Part shown: positions 44,904-55,637 of the stretch, piece after piece
Layout: each line of letters begins with the position of its first letter
Position numbering within the stretch: the first letter of the stretch is position 1
Assembly (NCBI GenBank): GCA_903834925.1
Contig: CAILLA010000123.1
Coordinates: forward strand, 1 to 55,637
DNA: 55,637 nt
Direction: 5' to 3'
DNA from: an uncultured Schlesneria sp.
GTDB taxonomy: Bacteria; Planctomycetota; Planctomycetia; Planctomycetales; Planctomycetaceae
Notes under the pieces: generated by a model
What the model saw: the letters and a program-made list of their open reading frames with translations, nothing else
Told to the model about the DNA's origin: nothing
The model's database searches: none
Program-made: the position numbers and the translations under genes

Positions 44904-44932
44904 GTATTATCCCCACGATCGTCAACCGTCAA
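44904..44932 (-). promoter_or_regulatory. infC: Putative promoter of the infC operon
   Basis: On the minus strand TTGACG (44932-44927), 17-base spacer, TAATAC (44909-44904). A second TTGACG lies directly after the first (44925-44920) and could pair with TATATG further downstream. About 75 bases from the proposed ATC start. Confidence 0.4.
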
Positions 44933-44958
44933 TCACTCTCTTTTCAATCTCGCGGTTT

Positions 44959-45918
44959 TCATCCAGTTTTCCCGGCGAGATAGGGGCTTGAGACAAGAAA
45001 AACCTTTTGATTGCGACACTGACCGGGCGTTCCACGAAAAATCTCTCGTCCATCAACCTCCAAACTGATTGAGGACGAACTCTCTTTATCCGTTAACAAG
45101 ACGTCGCCCGGTTTGAGTTGGGCAAAATCGTTGGCGGACAACTTCAAACGTGCCACCCGAGCGGTCACGATGACTGGCACTTTTACGGCAGATTGTCGAA
45201 TCCGTTCAACGCCACTCTTAACGGCAACGTTGTTCGACACCGCAGTGGGAGAAACCTCTTTCCAGGGAACACACAATTGTACCAGTCCCTGGCAAGGTGG
45301 GCAGAGGATTTCAAAACTGACCAGGACAACCGCCTCGTTCGAGGTTGGCTGGACTGCCAGCCCGGCATCACTAACGAGACTCGTCATGGCAAGCGAACCC
45401 GTCCGCAAGATATCGCCCGTCAACTCATGCAAAATAGTCTTTAAAGCCTTGTCGATCAACCGAATTTCCACATCCGTAAACGGTCGATCCAGCGCCAATC
45501 CCGAGGCCGATCCGCCCAGTAGGCAATCGACAAACGCAAACGCGAGCGAACGACTTACATCGAGCAGCCACGTTTCTGGCGAGCCTTCCGTCTTGAATAC
45601 GGCCAGGCAGGCTGGGTTCTCACAGGCGGCGAGATAATCTCGATACGTCGATTGTTCAACTGCGAGAAAGTTGACACCCACAGCAGTCCGCAGAAGTCGA
45701 GTTAATCCTGTTTGGATTCGTTCGCTTGCGGAAGCGGCTGCAAGCCGTAACGAATCCAGCTGAGGCTTCTGAAGTGGTGACGGGTGCTCGAAATCGTAAA
45801 GATTGATCGCGACGACAGGCTTGGTTTCAGGCGCATTTTCGGACGAAGGCCCCGTCGAGGAAAAATCCAACGACGACAGGATCGCTTCAATTTCCGACCG
45901 GCTTAAGACTTTGCCCAT
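44959..45918 (-). CDS. fliM: Flagellar motor switch protein FliM
   Basis: A 319-residue protein. The N-terminal LSRSEIEAILSSL (5-17) matches the CheY-P binding peptide of FliM (LSQxEIDALL). The middle part (about 40-220) is the FliM/CheC-type domain. The C-terminal SpoA/FliN-like domain is about 245-315 (LSANDFAQLKPGDVLL, DGREIFRGTPGQCRNQKVFLV). FliM forms the rotor C-ring. Other flagellar genes are not next to it. Its N-terminal motif is kept, so it is likely functional; the distance to infC is about 130 bases. Confidence 0.85.
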   Translation of the reverse strand: MGKVLSRSEIEAILSSLDFSSTGPSSENAPETKPVVAINLYDFEHPSPLQKPQLDSLRLAAASASERIQTGLTRLLRTAVGVNFLAVEQSTYRDYLAACENPACLAVFKTEGSPETWLLDVSRSLAFAFVDCLLGGSASGLALDRPFTDVEIRLIDKALKTILHELTGDILRTGSLAMTSLVSDAGLAVQPTSNEAVVLVSFEILCPPCQGLVQLCVPWKEVSPTAVSNNVAVKSGVERIRQSAVKVPVIVTARVARLKLSANDFAQLKPGDVLLTDKESSSSISLEVDGREIFRGTPGQCRNQKVFLVSSPYLAGKTG

Positions 45919-45940
45919 CCGTGGCCCCCCTTTTTTTCGT

Positions 45941-47200
45941 CTATTTTCGAATCTGGCCCGACCCGTGAGCGACCCATTTATAGCTTGTCAGTTCACGCAG
46001 TCCGCAGGGGCCACGAGCGTGAAACTTGTCCGTTGAAATCCCGATTTCCGCCCCTAAGCCAAACTCGCCGCCATCATTGAATCGAGTGCTCGCATTCACC
46101 ATGACAGCTGCAGAGTCAACTTCGCGTGTAAACCGATTTGCTGCAGCCAGATCGTTGGTGATGATCGTTTCCGTATGATGAGAACTGAATTCGTCGATAT
46201 GGTTAATTGCGTCCGAAACGTCGTTAACCACTTTGACCGAAAGAATCAGATCCAAATATTCCGTATGATAATCCTGTTCAGTAGCCGGTTTTGCTGAGGG
46301 AATCCAGCGGCGCGTTCGTTCGCATCCACGAACCTCGACCTTTTCCGCGTGCAGCATATTTCCCGCTTTGGGAAGAAAACTCTCGGCAATCTCCGCATGC
46401 ACGAGCAACGTTTCTGCCGCGTTACAAACGCCGGGCCGCTGACACTTGCTGTTTTTCAGAATCGCCAGTGCCATCTCTTGGTCGGCAGACTTGTCGACGT
46501 AGACATGACAAATGCCGTCAAAGTGCTTGATGACAGGCATACGAGCTTCATTGGCGACGCGTTCGATCAGCGATTTTCCGCCACGAGGGATCGTCACATC
46601 GATTCGGTCGCCCCGCTTCAAAAGTTCGCCGACGATTTCGCGTTCTGTCGTCTGAACAAGTTGCACGGCATGTTCGGGCAACCCCGTCTCAACGAGTGCG
46701 TCACGAAGGACTCGGTGTAATGCCAGATTGCTGTGAAGCGCTTCCTTGCCGCCCCGCAAGATGACGGCATTGCCACTTTTTACACACAACGAAGCGGCAT
46801 CCATGGTCACGTTCGGACGCGACTCATAGATAAAAAAGACGACCCCCAAGGGGACCCGAACTCGTGTTACAAGTAATCCATTCGGGCGAACATTCGAATC
46901 AAGAAGTTCGCCAATCGGATCGGGCAGGGAGGCGACTTCACGAAGCGCCGATGCGATGCCATCCAGTCGCGCAGGATTCAGTTTTAATCGATCGATCGCA
47001 GCGGCGTTTAATCCGTAGTTGTGAGCCGCTGCTAAATCGAGAGCATTGGCCGCAACAATTTCTTCAGATCGAGCCACCAAAAGTTCGGCTGACCGATGTA
47101 ACCAACGTTGTTTTTGCTCGCCACTGACGATCGCTAACTCGCGCGAGGCTTGCCGAGCCTGCTTCGTTAACTGATCGGCGTATTCTTTCCATTCTGACAT
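45941..47200 (-). CDS. proA: Gamma-glutamyl phosphate reductase
   Basis: A 419-residue enzyme of proline synthesis that reduces glutamyl-5-phosphate with NADPH. The catalytic Cys259 is in [17 protein letters not shown], with the family features [21 protein letters not shown] (116-136), [12 protein letters not shown] and [28 protein letters not shown]. The frame extends to 47239, but ATG 47200 has GGGGGAAGC in front. It is 22 bases upstream of fliM in the same direction. proB is not in the window. Confidence 0.95.
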   Translation of the reverse strand: MSEWKEYADQLTKQARQASRELAIVSGEQKQRWLHRSAELLVARSEEIVAANALDLAAAHNYGLNAAAIDRLKLNPARLDGIASALREVASLPDPIGELLDSNVRPNGLLVTRVRVPLGVVFFIYESRPNVTMDAASLCVKSGNAVILRGGKEALHSNLALHRVLRDALVETGLPEHAVQLVQTTEREIVGELLKRGDRIDVTIPRGGKSLIERVANEARMPVIKHFDGICHVYVDKSADQEMALAILKNSKCQRPGVCNAAETLLVHAEIAESFLPKAGNMLHAEKVEVRGCERTRRWIPSAKPATEQDYHTEYLDLILSVKVVNDVSDAINHIDEFSSHHTETIITNDLAAANRFTREVDSAAVMVNASTRFNDGGEFGLGAEIGISTDKFHARGPCGLRELTSYKWVAHGSGQIRK

Positions 47201-47336
47201 CAGCTTCCCCCTGTAAGTCATAAAGTATCGTAGGGACAAGGGGAAGCGTCAATCTCATGTCGACTTTGGCGAATCAGCAAAACCATTCGACTTCAAGAGA
47301 ATTCCTGGTTTCGCCAGTTACGAAAGTCAGGCATGA

Positions 47337-47840
47337 CTACAATTTGATTTCGAAATGATTATCTCCATTCTCTTTCACAGTGAAGTTCAGGCCGCTGGTG
47401 TCCGCCTTGCCGTATTTTGCGGGAAGTAAAGTGACTTTTTTGGTTTGATCTTTCTTACCTGATTTCGCTTTGTCGATCATTTCCTTCTGCAATTCCGCTG
47501 CTCTTTTCAGATAGGCCTGTGCGTCTGCATCCGATTTTGGGGGTTGAGAAACGTCTTTGAATGCGTCGGCACTGTCCTCGGTTGCATCAACGGAAATCGC
47601 AATTTTGACGGGACCGACTGCTATTGATGAAACTTTGAACTTTCCGTCAACGCCCGTGATACAAAGCGAAACGGGACCTTTTTCGGGAACGATCGTCACG
47701 CGCGCACCTGCTAACGGGGCACCCGAGAACGTTGCCGTCCCGTCGGCAGAAGCGGACTTAAGCGTTGGTTGCGAACACCCGACATTCGCCAGCAGTAAAC
47801 AATACCAGAAGACTCCAAGCCATCGATAAGCACGTAACAC
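47337..47840 (-). CDS. Putative lipoprotein with carboxypeptidase-regulatory-like domain
   Basis: A 167-residue exported protein with a lipobox: hydrophobic segment then LLLANVGC, lipidation at Cys22. The following part (GTATFSGAPLAGARVTIVPE, GVDGKFKVSSIAVGPVKIAI) is the beta-sandwich of the carboxypeptidase-regulatory-like/DUF4198 type that is frequent in planctomycete lipoproteins. The second half (about 90-167) is Lys-rich. Neighbours do not define a role. It converges on nothing and lies between proA and the DUF1559 gene, all on the minus strand. Confidence 0.72.
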   Translation of the reverse strand: MLRAYRWLGVFWYCLLLANVGCSQPTLKSASADGTATFSGAPLAGARVTIVPEKGPVSLCITGVDGKFKVSSIAVGPVKIAISVDATEDSADAFKDVSQPPKSDADAQAYLKRAAELQKEMIDKAKSGKKDQTKKVTLLPAKYGKADTSGLNFTVKENGDNHFEIKL

Positions 47841-47905
47841 GGGCTGATTCTTTCTAGATTTTCGAGCGCAACAGTCGCTCTCGATAGAATGATGATAAAA
47901 ACAAC

Positions 47906-47983
47906 AAAAAGGGGACCAGCTCTACGGGATTCAAAAACCGATTAAAGGAATTTGAATCCCGAAAGTCGCCCGCCCCCTTTTTT
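47906..47983 (-). terminator. Terminator after the DUF1559 gene
   Basis: CGGGATTCAAA (47925-47935) and TTTGAATCCCG (47951-47961) form a perfect 11-bp stem. It is nested in AAAAAGGGG / CCCCCTTTTTT arms (47906-47914, 47973-47983). On the minus strand it ends in CCCCTTTTTG, 9 bases after the stop codon. Confidence 0.8.
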
Positions 47984-47991
47984 CGAGTGCT

Positions 47992-48951
47992 TTAGTAATC
48001 GCCAACAACCTGACCATCGGCACGGTCACCAAGTCGCTGATAAACTCCTGGATGATCGATGTTCTGGTTCAAGAAGTGGACCGAGCCATCAACAAACAGG
48101 TAATGTGCTCCGCCAACGTGCTGGGAGCGGAACCCCCAGCTGATATTCCAGTTGTTTGGGTTCGTGCAACCTTGAACTTTAATCAATGCACCTGTCGCCC
48201 AGCTGCATGTTGTATAATCGTTGATGGGAACGATTGTTGAAGCATGGAAGTTCCCGATGCCGTTTGTTGCCCAAAAACCGCCTCCATAGTGGTCGTTGCA
48301 GGTTGGAAGGATTTCGCCCATATGAATCGTGTTTGACGTGCCGTCAGAGACGCTGGCAATATTAATGCTTGGCCCGTCACGGCTTCCCATACCGGAAAGC
48401 TTGCTCGGATCCAATCCATCGCCGTTGTTCTCGGATTTAAAGGCGAATTGGTTGTATGGATTACAGGTACCACTGACGGATGCATTCGCCTGCGAACCAA
48501 GCGAACCATCATAATTCGTTTGTCCGACACCACCATAGGTACTTTGGGATCTCCCATCGGATGGGCAAATCGCCATCGGAATCACATGCAAGCTGACCCT
48601 GATGTTGTCAGAGAGAATTTGCGCAGTTGCATCAGAAAGTGACATGTTAATCTGATTGAACAGGGGAGCTTGATCCAAATACGGAAGCAATCGCGGCAGG
48701 TGACCCAAGTTTGGTGGTGTACTACAACAGCCACCTGTCCCACCAACAGGGAACATCTTGTAAACATCGTGATAGTTCGCCATCGCCAGCCCAAATTGCT
48801 TCAGGTTGTTCTTGCACTGAGTTCGCCGCGCTGCTTCGCGAGCTTGCTGAACAGCGGGCAATAACAGAGCAATGAGGACTGCGATGATCGCAATTACGAC
48901 CAGCAGCTCAATCAGGGTAAAACCCTTAGGCCTTCTACGTCTAAGCACCAT
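47992..48951 (-). CDS. DUF1559 pseudopilin-like protein
   Basis: A 319-residue protein of the large planctomycete DUF1559 family. The N-terminus is a type IV pilin/pseudopilin signal: [31 protein letters not shown], with the cleavage site between Gly and Phe, followed by [27 protein letters not shown]. The C-terminus has the H-X9-DG motif ([17 protein letters not shown]). These proteins are presumed to be exported and assembled by a type II/IV pilus-like system. The start is ATG 48951 with AGGAGAG upstream. It is divergent from the PSD1 gene and has a strong terminator. Confidence 0.93.
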   Translation of the reverse strand: MVLRRRRPKGFTLIELLVVIAIIAVLIALLLPAVQQAREAARRTQCKNNLKQFGLAMANYHDVYKMFPVGGTGGCCSTPPNLGHLPRLLPYLDQAPLFNQINMSLSDATAQILSDNIRVSLHVIPMAICPSDGRSQSTYGGVGQTNYDGSLGSQANASVSGTCNPYNQFAFKSENNGDGLDPSKLSGMGSRDGPSINIASVSDGTSNTIHMGEILPTCNDHYGGGFWATNGIGNFHASTIVPINDYTTCSWATGALIKVQGCTNPNNWNISWGFRSQHVGGAHYLFVDGSVHFLNQNIDHPGVYQRLGDRADGQVVGDY

Positions 48952-49328
48952 AAATCTCTCCTGTTCAAAAACATTGATGAAAAACGAACCAGATTCTTAA
49001 CACGACTGGAAACAAAAAGAAGTTCCCAACCGGAGAACACGCGCGGAATGAGTTTCGTAATTAACAGATCGTTCACATTAGAATATGTTTATCGAAACTA
49101 CCACGCTGCAAACACCATTGCAAGTTCAATAACCGCTCATGTTCCGTTTTCTGAAAAGCTGATTTCAGATGTCACGGCGCAACGTTCGAGCGCTCGCTGA
49201 GAATCTCAAATTGGTGTTTGACTTTCCTTGACAAATCGGTTGTCATTGATGGACGGTCTCAACCACCGCCTGCCGTTCATTCCCACCATTTTTATTGCGT
49301 TTGCCAATATCTTCGAGGATCACCTCGT
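48952..49328. other. Divergent intergenic region
   Basis: 377 bases between the minus-strand DUF1559 gene and the plus-strand PSD1 gene. It should carry both promoters; I find no clear consensus pair and no other gene. Confidence 0.5.
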
Positions 49329-52300
49329 ATGCCGCTACTTTATCGTTTGTTCGTCGGATTCGTTGCCGTCGCAACCGCTTCCCGTTTCGTTGTTGCCGCC
49401 GATCGGAAGATTGAGTTCAACCAGGATGTCCGCCCGATCCTGTCGAATAACTGTTATCTCTGCCACGGTCCAGACAAGAATCAGCTCAAGGCCGGTTTAC
49501 GGCTCGATAAATCCGACCTGGCGAAGTCCAAACTGGAGTCTGGCGAGACTGCAATTATCCCGAATGATGTCGCTGGAAGCAGTCTGTTCGCAAGAATCAC
49601 TTCCACAGATCCTCACCTCAAAATGCCGCCAGCGGAGAGTGGCAAGAGTCTTACCTCAGCCGAGATTGAAACCCTCAAGCAATGGATCGAACAGGGAGCC
49701 GAGTATCAGGGGCATTGGTCATTCATCCCTGCGGTGCGCCGGGAACCACCGGTGACAAAGTTCACAAGCCATATTCGTAATGAAATCGACCGATTCATTC
49801 TCAGCCGACTGGAAGCCCAAGGTCTCGAGCCATCGCCCGAAGCGGACAAATTCTCGTTGATTCGACGAGCAACGATTGATCTAACGGGACTTCCTCCGAC
49901 CCCAACGGAAGTGGATGCGTTCCTGGCGGATAGCTCGTCTGAAGCGTACGAACGTGTGATTGACCGTTTGCTGATGTCACCTCGCTACGGCGAGCATCAG
50001 GGTCGGATTTGGCTGGATGCCGCTCGTTATGGAGATACGCACGGACTGCATCTCGACAACGAACGATCGATGTGGCCGTACCGCGAATATGTCATTAATG
50101 CCATGAATCAGAATATGCCGTTTGATCGGTTTACAATCGAGCAACTGGCAGGTGATCTGATCCCCGACGCCACGGTCGTTCAAAAGGTTGCATCGGGGTT
50201 CAACCGTTGTAACGTGACCACGAGCGAAGGGGGGTCGATTGACGATGAAGTTCTCGTCCGTTACGCCGTCGATCGAACGGAAGCGTTGTCGACCGTATTC
50301 CTGGGACTGACACTGCAATGTGCCGTCTGTCACAGCCATAAGTTCGATCCAGTTTCGCAGAAGGAATTCTACTCTCTCTATTCCTATTTCTATTCGATGG
50401 CCGACGCGGCAATGGACGGCAATGCCTTGCTGCCACCGCCAATCCTGAAGCTGCCCAGCGACGAACATACGAAAAAACAACGCGAACTCGACGGACAATT
50501 GGCCTCGATCCAGCAGTCCATCGCAACCGAATTGGCGAACACCGTTTATGTTGATCCCTGGGAAGGATCAATGCCACCCGCTGACGCACTTTCGGTCCTA
50601 CGGCAGGAAGTGGTCTGGATCGACGATGAACTTCCAGCCGGTGCTCAACCTCAAGGTGACACTCCCTGGAAGTTTGTCGCGAAAGGTGAAGGTCCGGTTT
50701 TCTCTGGCGAAAAGTCTTCGACACGGACCGCGACAGGTTTATCACAGCACTTCTTCACGGGTGCCAATCCGGGCCTGAAGATTGGAGAAGGGGACATTCT
50801 CTTTGCCTATGTGTTCCTCGATCCTGCCAATCCTCCGAAATCGATTATGCTCCAGTTCAATGACGGCAGCTGGGAACATCGCACCAACTGGGGTGACGAG
50901 GATGCCATCGGCTTTGGTGCCAAGAATACTCCCAGTAAGCGACTTGCCGGACCACTGCCAAAAGCGGGTGAATGGGTCCGCCTGGAAGTCAAGGCGGCGG
51001 ATGTCGGACTGGCTACCGGAGCAATGCTGAACGGTTGGGCGTTTACTCAATCAGGCGGGACATGCCATTGGGACCGCGCAGGTGTGGTTACCTACGCAAC
51101 GCCAGCACCGACCGAGTTCAGTTCACAAATTGCGTGGGAACAGTCAGAACGACCAACCCCGAAAACCACGTATCCCGCACCAATTCAAGAGGCATTAAAG
51201 CTTGAGCCAGCGAAGCGAACGGCGGATCAGCAAAAGCAGTTGCGAGATTACTTTATCCAGAATGTGAATACGGGAACCCGTTCCACGTTTGCCGCATTGC
51301 AAACCAAGATCGCCGATATCAACAAACAAAAAGGAGATGCTGAAGCGACGGTTCCAGCAACCATGGTCAGTCAAGACCTCCCCAATCCTCGTGATACATT
51401 CGTGCTTGTTCGCGGTGCTTACGACAAGAAGGCGGAAAAGGTCGATCGTGGAGTTCCTGCGGTACTGCCTCCGCTTCCTGAAGGTGTGCCGAACAATCGG
51501 CTTGGTCTGGCAAAATGGCTTGTCGCTCCGAACCACCCGCTGACCTCACGCGTGATCGTGAATCGTTACTGGCAACAGTTTTTTGGCACAGGAATCGTCA
51601 AGACAGCCGAGGACTTTGGAGCGCAGGGAACCTGGCCAACCCACCCCGAATTACTCGATTGGCTCGCCACGGAATTCATCCAGACTGGCTGGGATGTCAA
51701 ACGGATGCACAAACTGATCGTCATGTCGGGAACCTATCGTCAAACCGCGAAAGTTTCGCCAACATTACTCAGTCGCGATCCTGAAAACATGTTGCTCGCA
51801 CGCGGACCTCGGTTCCGATTCGATGCGGAAGTAATTCGTGACTCGATCTTATTTTCGAGCGGATTGCTGGTGGAACGGGCTGGCGGCAAGAGCGTGAAAC
51901 CTTACCAGCCCGAAGGGATCTGGGAAGCGGTTGCCTTCGTCGGCAGTAACACCCGCGATTTCAAACCGGATGCCGGAGAATCGCTCTATCGCCGCAGTCT
52001 TTACACCTTCTGGAAGCGGACAGCCCCGCCACCGTCGATGTCGACGTTCGATGCCCCGTCACGTGAGAATTGCACGGTCCGTCGCCCTAGGACGAATACG
52101 CCTCTTCAAGCATTGGCGCTGATGAACGACAAGCAGTACATCGATGCCGCTCGTAAGCTGGCCGAACGAATGCTGCGAGAAGGTGGGGCGACTCCCGATC
52201 AACGTTTGACGTACGGCTTCCGTTGGATGACGGCTCGATTGCCATCCGCACGAGAATTGGAAGTTTTGAAAAAGACGCTCGATAATGAAACCGCCGTGTT

Positions 52301-52442
52301 CCAGGCCGACAAACCTGCTGCCGAAAAATTGCTTGCTTACGGCGATTCACCGCGAGATATGAATATTGAAACGGCCGAATACGCCGCCTGGACAATGATC
52401 GCCAACCTGCTCATTAATCTCGACGAGACCATTACGAAATAA
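49329..52442 (+). CDS. PSD1 (DUF1549/DUF1553) cytochrome c-like protein
   Basis: A 1,037-residue secreted planctomycete protein: signal peptide ([18 protein letters not shown]), an N-terminal planctomycete cytochrome C with CYLCH (about 35), DUF1549 (about 145-345; [44 protein letters not shown], ending in a second haem-like motif [11 protein letters not shown] near 334), an inserted lectin-like beta region (about 480-600; [13 protein letters not shown]), and DUF1553 (about 720-990; [35 protein letters not shown]). The frame extends upstream to 49218, but ATG 49329 begins the signal peptide and has GAGGA upstream. It is coupled to the DUF1501 gene 13 bases later, the standard two-gene unit. 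Function in the family is not established. Confidence 0.93.
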   Translation: MPLLYRLFVGFVAVATASRFVVAADRKIEFNQDVRPILSNNCYLCHGPDKNQLKAGLRLDKSDLAKSKLESGETAIIPNDVAGSSLFARITSTDPHLKMPPAESGKSLTSAEIETLKQWIEQGAEYQGHWSFIPAVRREPPVTKFTSHIRNEIDRFILSRLEAQGLEPSPEADKFSLIRRATIDLTGLPPTPTEVDAFLADSSSEAYERVIDRLLMSPRYGEHQGRIWLDAARYGDTHGLHLDNERSMWPYREYVINAMNQNMPFDRFTIEQLAGDLIPDATVVQKVASGFNRCNVTTSEGGSIDDEVLVRYAVDRTEALSTVFLGLTLQCAVCHSHKFDPVSQKEFYSLYSYFYSMADAAMDGNALLPPPILKLPSDEHTKKQRELDGQLASIQQSIATELANTVYVDPWEGSMPPADALSVLRQEVVWIDDELPAGAQPQGDTPWKFVAKGEGPVFSGEKSSTRTATGLSQHFFTGANPGLKIGEGDILFAYVFLDPANPPKSIMLQFNDGSWEHRTNWGDEDAIGFGAKNTPSKRLAGPLPKAGEWVRLEVKAADVGLATGAMLNGWAFTQSGGTCHWDRAGVVTYATPAPTEFSSQIAWEQSERPTPKTTYPAPIQEALKLEPAKRTADQQKQLRDYFIQNVNTGTRSTFAALQTKIADINKQKGDAEATVPATMVSQDLPNPRDTFVLVRGAYDKKAEKVDRGVPAVLPPLPEGVPNNRLGLAKWLVAPNHPLTSRVIVNRYWQQFFGTGIVKTAEDFGAQGTWPTHPELLDWLATEFIQTGWDVKRMHKLIVMSGTYRQTAKVSPTLLSRDPENMLLARGPRFRFDAEVIRDSILFSSGLLVERAGGKSVKPYQPEGIWEAVAFVGSNTRDFKPDAGESLYRRSLYTFWKRTAPPPSMSTFDAPSRENCTVRRPRTNTPLQALALMNDKQYIDAARKLAERMLREGGATPDQRLTYGFRWMTARLPSARELEVLKKTLDNETAVFQADKPAAEKLLAYGDSPRDMNIETAEYAAWTMIANLLINLDETITK

Positions 52443-52455
52443 CGGGAAGAATCTC

Positions 52456-53925
52456 ATGGACCCATTTCTCGAATACAAATTGGCAATGACCCGTCGGCAC
52501 TTCTTCGGTCGGTCAGCGACCGGCTTAGGTGCGGCTGCGCTCGGCGCCTGCATGAATCCCAGTATTTTCGCTAACGACCTTGCTGCCGGTGGCGAACGAC
52601 AGACGTTCGGTGTGATGCCGGCATTGCATCACGCCCCCAAGGCCAAGCGAATCATCTGGATGTTTATGGCCGATGGACCGTCGCAACTGGACCTTTGGGA
52701 CTATAAGCCAAAACTCGGCGAATACTTTGATAAGGACCTGCCCGAGTCGATCCGGAATGGCCAGCGAATCACCACGATGACATCCGGTCAGGCCCGGTTT
52801 CCTGTGGCTCCTTCGATGTTCAAATTCTCACAGCACGGCAAGCATGGTGCATGGATCAGCGAACTTTTGCCCGAAATGGCCGGAGTCGCCGACGATATCT
52901 GCATCATCAAGTCGATGCACACGGATGCCATCAACCATGATCCAGCAATCACGTTTATCACGACCGGAAGCGAAATCCCAGGTCGTCCTTCATTAGGAGC
53001 CTGGTTGTCTTATGGGATTGGAAGTCCGAACGACGATCTGCCGTCGTTCGTGGTGCTCATCTCGCGTCTGGCATCAGGTGGCCAGAATCAGGCACTCTTT
53101 TCGCGCATGTGGGCATCCGGGTTCCTGCCGACCAAGCACGCCGGGGTCTCGATGCGATCGTCGGGCGATCCTGTTTTGTATCTCTCGAATCCGCCGGGTG
53201 TCAGCAGTGACGTACGTCGGAAAATGCTGGATGGACTTGGTGAACTCAATCAGGAAAGACTGGCTGAAGTCGGCGACCCTGAGATCTCGGCCAGAATCGC
53301 CCAATACGAAATGGCGTACCGGATGCAGACATCGGTTCCCGAGCTGTCGGATATCTCGAAAGAACCGAAACATATCCTGGACATGTATGGCCCGGAAGTC
53401 ACTCAGCCTGGTACGTTTGCTTACAACTGTCTGATGGCCCGACGCCTTGCCGAACGCGGCGTTCGCTTCACGCAAATCTTCTTGCGTGGCTGGGATCATC
53501 ACGGCGGGTTGCCAGGCTCAATCCGTCAACTGACCAAGGTCGCCGATCAGCCATGTGCCGCTTTGATTAAAGACCTGAAGCAACGCGGGATGCTCGAAGA
53601 CACGCTGCTGGTCTGGGGCGGTGAGTTTGGTCGAACTGTATACAGCCAGGGAACGCTCACTAAGGATAACTACGGTCGCGACCACCATCCACGCAACTTT
53701 ACGATGTGGATGGCGGGTGGCGGGATCAAGCCTGGTATCGTTCACGGTGAAACCGACGATTTCAGCTATAACATCACCGAGAAGCCGGTTCACGTTCACG
53801 ACCTGAACGCCACGATTTTACATCTGCTAGGGATCAACCATGAAAAGTTGACCTATCGTGCACAGGGTCGCGATTTCCGATTAACCGACATCCACGGCAA
53901 GGTTGTAACGGATATTCTTACGTAA
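52456..53925 (+). CDS. DUF1501 protein
   Basis: A 489-residue protein, with a Tat-like signal ([19 protein letters not shown]) and then the DUF1501 features: [88 protein letters not shown] and the end [27 protein letters not shown]. The fold is related to alkaline phosphatase/sulfatase. It is always paired with a PSD1 gene, as here, 13 bases after it. The predicted location is periplasmic; the substrate is unknown. Confidence 0.94.
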   Translation: MDPFLEYKLAMTRRHFFGRSATGLGAAALGACMNPSIFANDLAAGGERQTFGVMPALHHAPKAKRIIWMFMADGPSQLDLWDYKPKLGEYFDKDLPESIRNGQRITTMTSGQARFPVAPSMFKFSQHGKHGAWISELLPEMAGVADDICIIKSMHTDAINHDPAITFITTGSEIPGRPSLGAWLSYGIGSPNDDLPSFVVLISRLASGGQNQALFSRMWASGFLPTKHAGVSMRSSGDPVLYLSNPPGVSSDVRRKMLDGLGELNQERLAEVGDPEISARIAQYEMAYRMQTSVPELSDISKEPKHILDMYGPEVTQPGTFAYNCLMARRLAERGVRFTQIFLRGWDHHGGLPGSIRQLTKVADQPCAALIKDLKQRGMLEDTLLVWGGEFGRTVYSQGTLTKDNYGRDHHPRNFTMWMAGGGIKPGIVHGETDDFSYNITEKPVHVHDLNATILHLLGINHEKLTYRAQGRDFRLTDIHGKVVTDILT

Positions 53926-54075
53926 CGATGGCTGACTCACGAAGCGCAATCGTTTAACCGCGCCTCGAAGAGAAGCGGGAGCGGAGCGGCGGTCTTGACG
54001 TTAACCGGCCCGTCATTTCTCGTTTGAGCGTTGCGACGGCGATCGGCTTCGGCACCCAAGAAACGAGATAAACCG

Positions 54076-55197
54076 TTACTTAATCCGTGGCACTTCGATC
54101 AGTTCGGGAATGGGATCGAAGGCCCATGATTGGATTGGCGGATACCAGAGCTTTTTCTCTGGCTGATTATTCGGGTTTGGTAAACTCAGTGTTGCGGACG
54201 TCAGTTCATATTTACCTGGGTGTTCTTCGGTGTCTTTGTATTTCGAGTGGAAAATCTCGGCCAGTCGTCGAATCTCGGGATCGTTCGGCGAATCGAAACC
54301 GCCGACGGTCACGATGGATTTATACTTGTCGTGGTAGACATAGGCTTCAAACCGATCGGCCCCCAGACATTCCCTTGCTGCTGGGCTACTTTGTCGCAAT
54401 GCATAAGCAAGTTGAGCCGCGTCTTCCCCGGCGCGGGCAAGGCTGTCCAGACCGCCGTCTTTCTTCTTAATTTCGAGGTCGAAATTCCCTTCATTTCCTG
54501 CGAACCGACTATTTCCCATCGGAATCACGGACTTCCCTGTAAACGTGGCGACTTTTAACGTGTATTTCCGTTTGAGGCTCACCAAGGCATTATCGATCCC
54601 CGAGTTCAGACTTTTCGTGACGTTATCGGTCTTGTTCCGGGCCATATCATCTGGTTTTCTTAACGGATTGACAGTCATAAAGGCTGCTGCGAATGGTCCC
54701 TTTGCGCCACCGGTATCGCGTACGACCGCTCCCGACTTTGGATCAGAGACAAATTTCGGACGATAGCGTTTGATGTAAGCCAACGTCTTCTGGGCAACCT
54801 GATCCTCAACCTTTTCGTAGTTTCCGGCCAGGACACAAATCATGTCGAGCTGTGCTGCGTAGTCTCTCTTTTTGGGATTGCCCATCCGGTCGTAGGTCTC
54901 AATCGTTTCCTTCTTCGCGTCGCGCGAATAGGAATAAGCAGGGATACCCTTTTCGCGAAGCTCGTGAACAAGATCATTTGCGGCTTGTTCGGCAGTCATC
55001 CCTTCTTTTTTGCGATCTGCTTCGTGGACATCACGAAAGGAAGCCACCATCACCATCCAGGGACCATGCTTTTCAGTCAGTTTGTATTCTTTGCCAGGAT
55101 CATTTTCGATTGCGTACGCAGTCGAAAACGACATCGACGAAATGCATGTGATTAATACGAACAGCAGTGATTTTTGAATTCGCACGACAGACTCCAT
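54076..55197 (-). CDS. Secreted hypothetical protein, weakly SPOR-like N-terminal part
   Basis: A 373-residue protein with a signal peptide (LLFVLITCISSMSFSTAYA, cleavage near 29). Mature residues about 45-90 (GPWMVMVASFRDVHEADRKKEGMTAEQAANDLVHELREKGIPAYSYS) have the shape of a SPOR repeat (VxVASF ... A ... L ... G), and the same layout recurs around 295-335 (YKSIVTVGGFDSPNDPEIRRLAEIF). The rest is Lys-rich. It may bind peptidoglycan if the SPOR likeness is real. The family is not known to me. It converges with the DUF1501 gene with 150 bases between them. Confidence 0.7.
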   Translation of the reverse strand: MESVVRIQKSLLFVLITCISSMSFSTAYAIENDPGKEYKLTEKHGPWMVMVASFRDVHEADRKKEGMTAEQAANDLVHELREKGIPAYSYSRDAKKETIETYDRMGNPKKRDYAAQLDMICVLAGNYEKVEDQVAQKTLAYIKRYRPKFVSDPKSGAVVRDTGGAKGPFAAAFMTVNPLRKPDDMARNKTDNVTKSLNSGIDNALVSLKRKYTLKVATFTGKSVIPMGNSRFAGNEGNFDLEIKKKDGGLDSLARAGEDAAQLAYALRQSSPAARECLGADRFEAYVYHDKYKSIVTVGGFDSPNDPEIRRLAEIFHSKYKDTEEHPGKYELTSATLSLPNPNNQPEKKLWYPPIQSWAFDPIPELIEVPRIK

Positions 55198-55606
55198 CCT
55201 TAATTGCCCGTGACGATATGAACCGCATGTGGCGACTTGACGATCGACCGCAATCGCTTCTTTTTCCAGATGTGATGACCGGAGAAAGATAACTTGAGGC
55301 GAATTTCAAGATTCGTGAGGGCGGGAACGTATCAGCAACCTTTTTTTGTGTCCATAGGCAGTTTTTTCCGATGTTGGCACGCTGGGTGCATAACTTCAAA
55401 ATCACCAATCTCGGTTGTAAAACGTTCTCATCTGTCCTGGGCGACATCACCGCGCCAGCGGTCATATCCTGGTCACTTCAGATCGAATCAACTCGGCATC
55501 AAGCACTTTTTCAAGCCATGGATGGCTCGAATGGGTCTCGTTGTAAGAATGGCCGTCGGCAGGCGGTACGATTGGCAGATTTACAAAAGGCACGGAGGCC
55601 GATTTC
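55198..55606. other. Intergenic region before a possible partial gene
   Basis: About 400 bases. An open + frame from ATG 55371 runs to the window end without a stop (89 codons) but has a Cys/Ser/Arg-rich composition unlike a protein and no ribosome site, so I do not call it. No repeats seen. Confidence 0.4.
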
Positions 55607-55637
55607 ATGCAGGATCGAGTTTCACTCGGTGGTCGAA
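55607..55637 (+). CDS. Possible start of a further gene (cut by window end)
   Basis: ATG at 55607 preceded by GGAGG (55594-55598) with an 8-base spacing, one of the best ribosome sites in the window, followed by MQDRVSLGGR. Only ten codons are inside, so the product cannot be named. Confidence 0.4.
   Translation, partial: MQDRVSLGGR

Overview
The window looks like a chromosomal segment of a planctomycete. The signature families are a DUF1559 pseudopilin-like protein, a PSD1 (DUF1549/DUF1553) plus DUF1501 pair, a large secreted dehydrogenase/HEAT/cytochrome c fusion, a PEP-CTERM protein, a planctomycete-type ECF sigma factor and widely spaced genes with repeat-rich intergenic DNA. No rRNA, tRNA or CRISPR array was seen.

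Layout. (1) 1-5480, + strand: the end of a tad (Flp pilus) operon with a hypothetical gene, tadG-like, tadZ/cpaE-like, tadA and tadB, closed by an intrinsic terminator; no intact tadC follows. (2) 5869-6507: ECF sigma factor. (3) 7043-19689, + strand: the most unusual part. A stand-alone ketosynthase and an acyl carrier protein, a PEP-CTERM protein, then a tight run of DUF1702 (UnbL-like), ASPIC/FG-GAP (UnbV-like), UnbU-like membrane protein and a TEBC-like thioesterase with a duplicated hotdog region. The last four correspond to the conserved enediyne 'warhead' accessory cassette, but the giant iterative PKS (PKSE) is absent and discrete KS and ACP genes stand nearby. An adenylating ligase (PaaK/LuxE-like), an aldehyde-dehydrogenase-fold acyl reductase and a PQQ-type propeller follow. 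(4) 20367-26353: hypothetical gene, PLP sulfur amino acid enzyme, a histidinol/inositol phosphatase fused to a barstar domain, a GT39-like glycosyltransferase and chorismate synthase. (5) 26401-31179, - strand: a 1,592-residue secreted multi-domain protein. (6) 31189-36668: a repeat island with several families of hairpin-bearing inverted repeats, one visibly inserted into another, around a TIR-NACHT-FGE gene interrupted by one TAA codon at the conserved Walker B glutamate. (7) 36665-47840, mostly - strand: coiled-coil protein, thioredoxin, ilvD, Skp/OmpH-like, monooxygenase-like, pheS-rplT-rpmI-infC, fliM, proA, lipoprotein. (8) 47992-55637: DUF1559 protein, PSD1 + DUF1501 pair, a secreted hypothetical protein and possibly the first codons of another gene.

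How the genes may work together. Region 3 reads as a biosynthetic locus: KS and ACP would extend an acyl chain, the TEBC-like enzyme would release it, the UnbL/V/U proteins would perform the still undefined step they share with enediyne loci, and the ligase/reductase pair could activate and reduce a carboxylate. The gene identities come from motifs read in the translations; the pathway is inference. The infC-rpmI-rplT-pheS block is the usual translation operon, and infC appears to start on a rare ATC codon.
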